From Thermococci archaeon (GTDB lineage Archaea; Methanobacteriota_B; Thermococci; Thermococcales; Thermococcaceae): a DNA stretch of 8,154 bases. The translations under genes were made by a program, and so were the position numbers. Below, piece after piece: positions 6,619-8,154 of this stretch. The DNA lies in NCBI GenBank assembly GCA_003660485.1, contig QMUI01000032.1:1-8154 (forward strand), read 5' to 3'. Every line of letters starts with the position of its first letter. Position 1 is the stretch's first letter. The notes under the pieces are model-generated. The model was not told where the DNA came from, ran no database searches, and saw only the letters and a program-made list of their open reading frames with translations.

Positions 6619-6652
6619 CTTCGGTTCTGAATTTATACTAAGGTGGTTCGAA
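6619..6652 (+). promoter_or_regulatory. Probable LrpA autoregulatory operator
   Basis: The stretch between the TATA box and the start codon holds GGTTC twice, at 6623-6627 and 6645-6649, 22 bases apart, which is two helical turns and places both on one DNA face. Each copy is followed closely by GAA, as GGTTCTGAA and GGTTCGAA. Published work on P. furiosus LrpA places its binding site in this position relative to its own promoter. The exact bases contacted are inferred here. Confidence 0.5.
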
Positions 6653-6654
6653 AA

Positions 6655-7080
6655 ATGATAGATGAGAGGGATAAGATAATACTAGATATATTGGTAAAAG
6701 ACGCGAGAACGCCGTTCACGGAGATAGCTAAAAGGCTGGGCATCAGTGAGACCGCGGTGAGGAAGAGAGTTAAAGCCCTGGAAGAAAAAGGGATAATAGA
6801 GGGGTATACAATAAGACTTAACCCCAAGAAACTTGGGTACTCCTTAGTGACTATCACTGGAGTCGATACTAAGCCGGAGAAACTCTTCGAGGTAGCAGAA
6901 AAGCTAAAGGAATTTGACTTCATACGGGAACTTTACCTTTCCAGCGGTGATCACATGATAATGGCAGTTATATGGGCAAGGGACGGAGAGGATCTTGCTG
7001 ATATAATCTCAAACAAAATAGGGAAGATCGAAGGGGTAACGAAAGTTTGTCCAGCAATAATCCTGGAGAGGCTGAAGTAG
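6655..7080 (+). CDS. lrpA: Lrp/AsnC-family transcriptional regulator LrpA
   Basis: This 141-residue DNA-binding protein has an N-terminal winged helix-turn-helix at residues 1-50. The segment [20 protein letters not shown] lies at about 19-38. A hinge follows, then a C-terminal RAM ligand/oligomerisation domain (about 62-141: [41 protein letters not shown]). Length and sequence agree closely with P. furiosus LrpA, an octameric repressor of its own gene, as I remember it. The ATG at 6655 is chosen, giving the 141-residue form; the in-frame GTG at 6643 is embedded in the ribosome-binding sequence AGGTGG. It follows gdhA but has its own promoter. Lrp proteins often respond to amino acids, which makes the neighbouring gdhA an obvious but unproven target. 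A guide RNA gene on the opposite strand begins at its stop codon. Confidence 0.96.
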   Translation: MIDERDKIILDILVKDARTPFTEIAKRLGISETAVRKRVKALEEKGIIEGYTIRLNPKKLGYSLVTITGVDTKPEKLFEVAEKLKEFDFIRELYLSSGDHMIMAVIWARDGEDLADIISNKIGKIEGVTKVCPAIILERLK

Positions 7081-7136
7081 GCTCGGTTGCGAGGGTAGTC
7101 ATCATCACTCAGCTAGCGAAATTTTCCTCATTGCCT
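7079..7136 (-). ncRNA. Box C/D guide sRNA (dual guide), antisense to the lrpA-gamma-CA intergenic region
   Basis: Reading the minus strand, the order is: AGGC stem (7136-7133), C box ATGAGGA (7131-7125), 12-base guide AAATTTCGCTAG (7124-7113), D' CTGA (7112-7109), 3-base spacer GTG, perfect C' ATGATGA (7105-7099), 12-base guide CTACCCTCGCAA (7098-7087), D box CCGA (7086-7083), and GCCT stem (7082-7079). The 12-3-12 spacing is the archaeal optimum. A kink-turn forms exactly: a four-pair stem, a three-base bulge, and two sheared G-A pairs. The usual U-U pair is replaced by G-C through matched changes in both boxes, followed by the standard G-C pair. Such RNAs bind L7Ae, Nop5 and fibrillarin to 2'-O-methylate targets. 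The D' guide pairs with 10 bases of the conserved 23S segment UAGCGAAAUU beside helix 69, predicting methylation at C1934 (E. coli numbering, from memory). The second guide predicts the target UUGCGAGGGUAG, unplaced. Confidence 0.85.
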
Positions 7137-7186
7137 TTACATTTTCAATAGTTAAACCTTAAAAGCGCATGGGTTAGCTTATTTTG
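7137..7186. promoter_or_regulatory. Divergent promoter around CTTAAAAG (7158-7165) for the guide RNA and the gamma-CA gene
   Basis: CTTAAAAG is AT-rich and nearly symmetric, reading CTTTTAAG on the minus strand. From its centre, initiation about 25 bases away would fall near 7137 on the minus strand, the predicted 5' end of the guide RNA, and near 7186 on the plus strand, at the ribosome-binding site of the following gene. One TATA box could thus serve both directions. Inferred from spacing. Confidence 0.45.
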
Positions 7187-7199
7187 GAGGTGAAGTATG

Positions 7200-7721
7200 A
7201 TGGTGGTATATGAGCTTAATGGGAAGAGACCTAAAATTCATCCAACGGCATTCGTTGACGAGAATGCCGTTGTAATTGGAGATGTAGTTCTTGAGGAGAA
7301 AACCAGCATTTGGCCATCGGCCGTTCTGAGGGGAGATATAGAGCAGATATATATTGGAAAGTACTCAAACGTTCAAGATAACGTTAGCATTCACACTTCT
7401 CATGGTTTGCCAACTGAGGTTGGTGAGTACGTTACAATAGGTCACAATGCTGTTGTTCACGGTGCCAAAGTTGGCAACTATGTTATAATAGGGATGGGGG
7501 CGGTAATATTAGATGGGGCAAAGATAGGGGACCATGTAATAATCGGTGCTGGAGCTCTTGTGCCCCCAAATAAGGAGATTCCTGATTACAGCCTCGTTAT
7601 AGGTATCCCAGGGAAGGTAGTTAGGCAATTGAGTGAGGAGGAGATTGAGTGGACTAAGAAGAATGCTGAAATTTATATGGAGCTTGCTGAGAAACACATG
7701 AAGGGGAGAAAGAAAATATGA
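7200..7721 (+). CDS. Gamma-carbonic-anhydrase-like left-handed beta-helix protein
   Basis: The 173-residue protein is built of hexapeptide repeats (IGDVVL, IGKYSN, IGHNAV, VGNYVI, IGDHVI and similar) that form a left-handed beta helix, closed by a C-terminal helix (about 145-168). It is very close to Pyrococcus horikoshii PH1591, labelled ferripyochelin-binding protein, as I recall it. Candidate metal ligands are His65 (IHTSH), His82 and His87 (GHNAVVHG), with the five-residue spacing seen in the archaeal gamma carbonic anhydrase Cam. Arg44-Gly-Asp46 and Gln59 match conserved active-site positions. The acidic loop of Cam is absent, as in CamH-type proteins, so CO2 hydration is likely but not certain. 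It is probably a trimer with metal at the subunit interfaces. GGAGGTGA (7186-7193) lies 6 bases before the chosen ATG at 7200 and 3 before the alternative at 7197. Its stop overlaps the start of the next gene. Confidence 0.92.
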   Translation: MVVYELNGKRPKIHPTAFVDENAVVIGDVVLEEKTSIWPSAVLRGDIEQIYIGKYSNVQDNVSIHTSHGLPTEVGEYVTIGHNAVVHGAKVGNYVIIGMGAVILDGAKIGDHVIIGAGALVPPNKEIPDYSLVIGIPGKVVRQLSEEEIEWTKKNAEIYMELAEKHMKGRKKI

Positions 7722-8154
7722 TTTACAGGATTATATCTCACGTCCCTCCCATACTTTTTAAGCCGGCGTACGATCTTTATGAGAGATACCTATTTGAAAA
7801 AGTTAAAAGTGGGAACTTGCCAAAGCACGTAGCTATTATTATGGACGGAAACAGGAGATGGGCAAGGAAACATGAGAAGCCACCTTGGTATGGGCATTTT
7901 TTTGGATCTAAAAAGCTTGAAGAAGTACTGGAGTGGTGTCATGAGCTTGGTATAAGGATTTTAACAGTTTATGCTTTCTCAACTGAAAACTTTAAGCGAT
8001 CAAAAGAAGAAGTTAATAAGCTAATGCAACTCTTTGAAGAAAAGTTCAAGGAGCTTGTTAAGGATAAGAGAGTTCATGAGTATGGGATAAGGGTTAACGT
8101 TATTGGCAGAAAGGAGCTCCTGCCAGAGAACGTTAGAGAAGCCGCTGAGGAAGC
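7718..8154 (+). CDS. uppS: Cis-prenyltransferase (undecaprenyl/polyprenyl diphosphate synthase), 5' part, cut by window edge
   Basis: The first 145 codons are visible. Motif IIMDGNRRWA (residues 40-49) holds the catalytic aspartate (D43) that binds the Mg-diphosphate, and FSTENFKRSKEEV (87-99) is the third conserved family region. The enzyme adds isopentenyl diphosphate units in cis to an allylic primer, making the long polyprenyl diphosphate that becomes the dolichol-type glycan carrier of archaea. The second family region is GHFFGSKK (59-66), where many members have GHKAG. An N-terminal extension of about 35 residues precedes the conserved core. The ATG overlaps the stop of the gamma-CA-like gene as ATGA, with GGGGAG (7703-7708) upstream, so the two are translationally coupled. 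The C-terminal part with the remaining substrate-binding region is outside the window. Confidence 0.93.
   Translation, partial: MIYRIISHVPPILFKPAYDLYERYLFEKVKSGNLPKHVAIIMDGNRRWARKHEKPPWYGHFFGSKKLEEVLEWCHELGIRILTVYAFSTENFKRSKEEVNKLMQLFEEKFKELVKDKRVHEYGIRVNVIGRKELLPENVREAAEE

Noticed and set aside
1..8154. CRISPR array, insertion sequence, integrase site or antiviral defence system
   Set aside because: No spaced direct repeats, transposase, terminal inverted repeats, integrase or defence-gene motifs were seen; all genes are core Thermococcales functions.

Overview
The window looks chromosomal and comes from a hyperthermophilic euryarchaeon of the order Thermococcales, almost certainly Pyrococcus. 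The glutamate dehydrogenase, LrpA-type regulator and gamma-carbonic-anhydrase-like protein read like their Pyrococcus counterparts as I remember them. The first two are closest to P. furiosus, but the species cannot be fixed from sequence alone. Promoters are archaeal (TATA boxes about 25 bp before the likely start of transcription), genes are tightly packed, and Shine-Dalgarno (SD) sequences are GGTGA/GGAGGTGA-like. There are no insertion sequences, CRISPR repeats, tRNA or rRNA genes.

Layout. (1) 1-202, minus: 5' part of a MinD/ParA-type ATPase, cut by the window edge. (2) 332-721, plus: small archaeal protein of unknown function, transcribed away from the ATPase. (3) 718-2229, minus: AMP phosphorylase of the archaeal AMP/RuBisCO pathway, meeting the previous gene tail to tail with interlocked stop codons; 2276-2923, minus: family-2 glycosyltransferase just upstream of it. 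(4) 2970-4960, plus: a probable operon of a MoaD-like ubiquitin-fold protein, a two-CBS-domain protein and a CPA2-type cation/proton antiporter. (5) 5255-6517, plus: glutamate dehydrogenase with its own strong promoter. (6) 6655-7080, plus: LrpA-type regulator, probably autoregulated. (7) 7200-8154, plus: gamma-carbonic-anhydrase-like protein overlapped by the start of a cis-prenyltransferase that runs off the window.

The most interesting content is not protein-coding. Two box C/D guide RNAs (sRNAs that direct 2'-O-methylation) can be read in the intergenic regions. The better one is on the minus strand at 7079-7136. It has a 12-3-12 architecture, a perfect kink-turn with a three-base bulge, and a compensated G-C pair between an altered C box and an altered D box. 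Its first guide matches ten bases of the universally conserved 23S rRNA segment next to helix 69. The other is on the plus strand at 4950-5011, overlaps the antiporter stop codon and is closed by a six-base-pair stem.

How the genes fit together. Glutamate dehydrogenase links carbon and nitrogen metabolism, and the adjacent Lrp-family gene is a natural candidate regulator, although direct control of gdhA is not shown here. AMP phosphorylase sends nucleotide ribose into central carbon metabolism. The cis-prenyltransferase makes the lipid carrier used by glycosyltransferases such as the one at 2276-2923. The CBS protein probably senses adenine nucleotides and may gate the antiporter it overlaps. 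Several start codons needed correction because GTG triplets inside SD sequences create false upstream starts.
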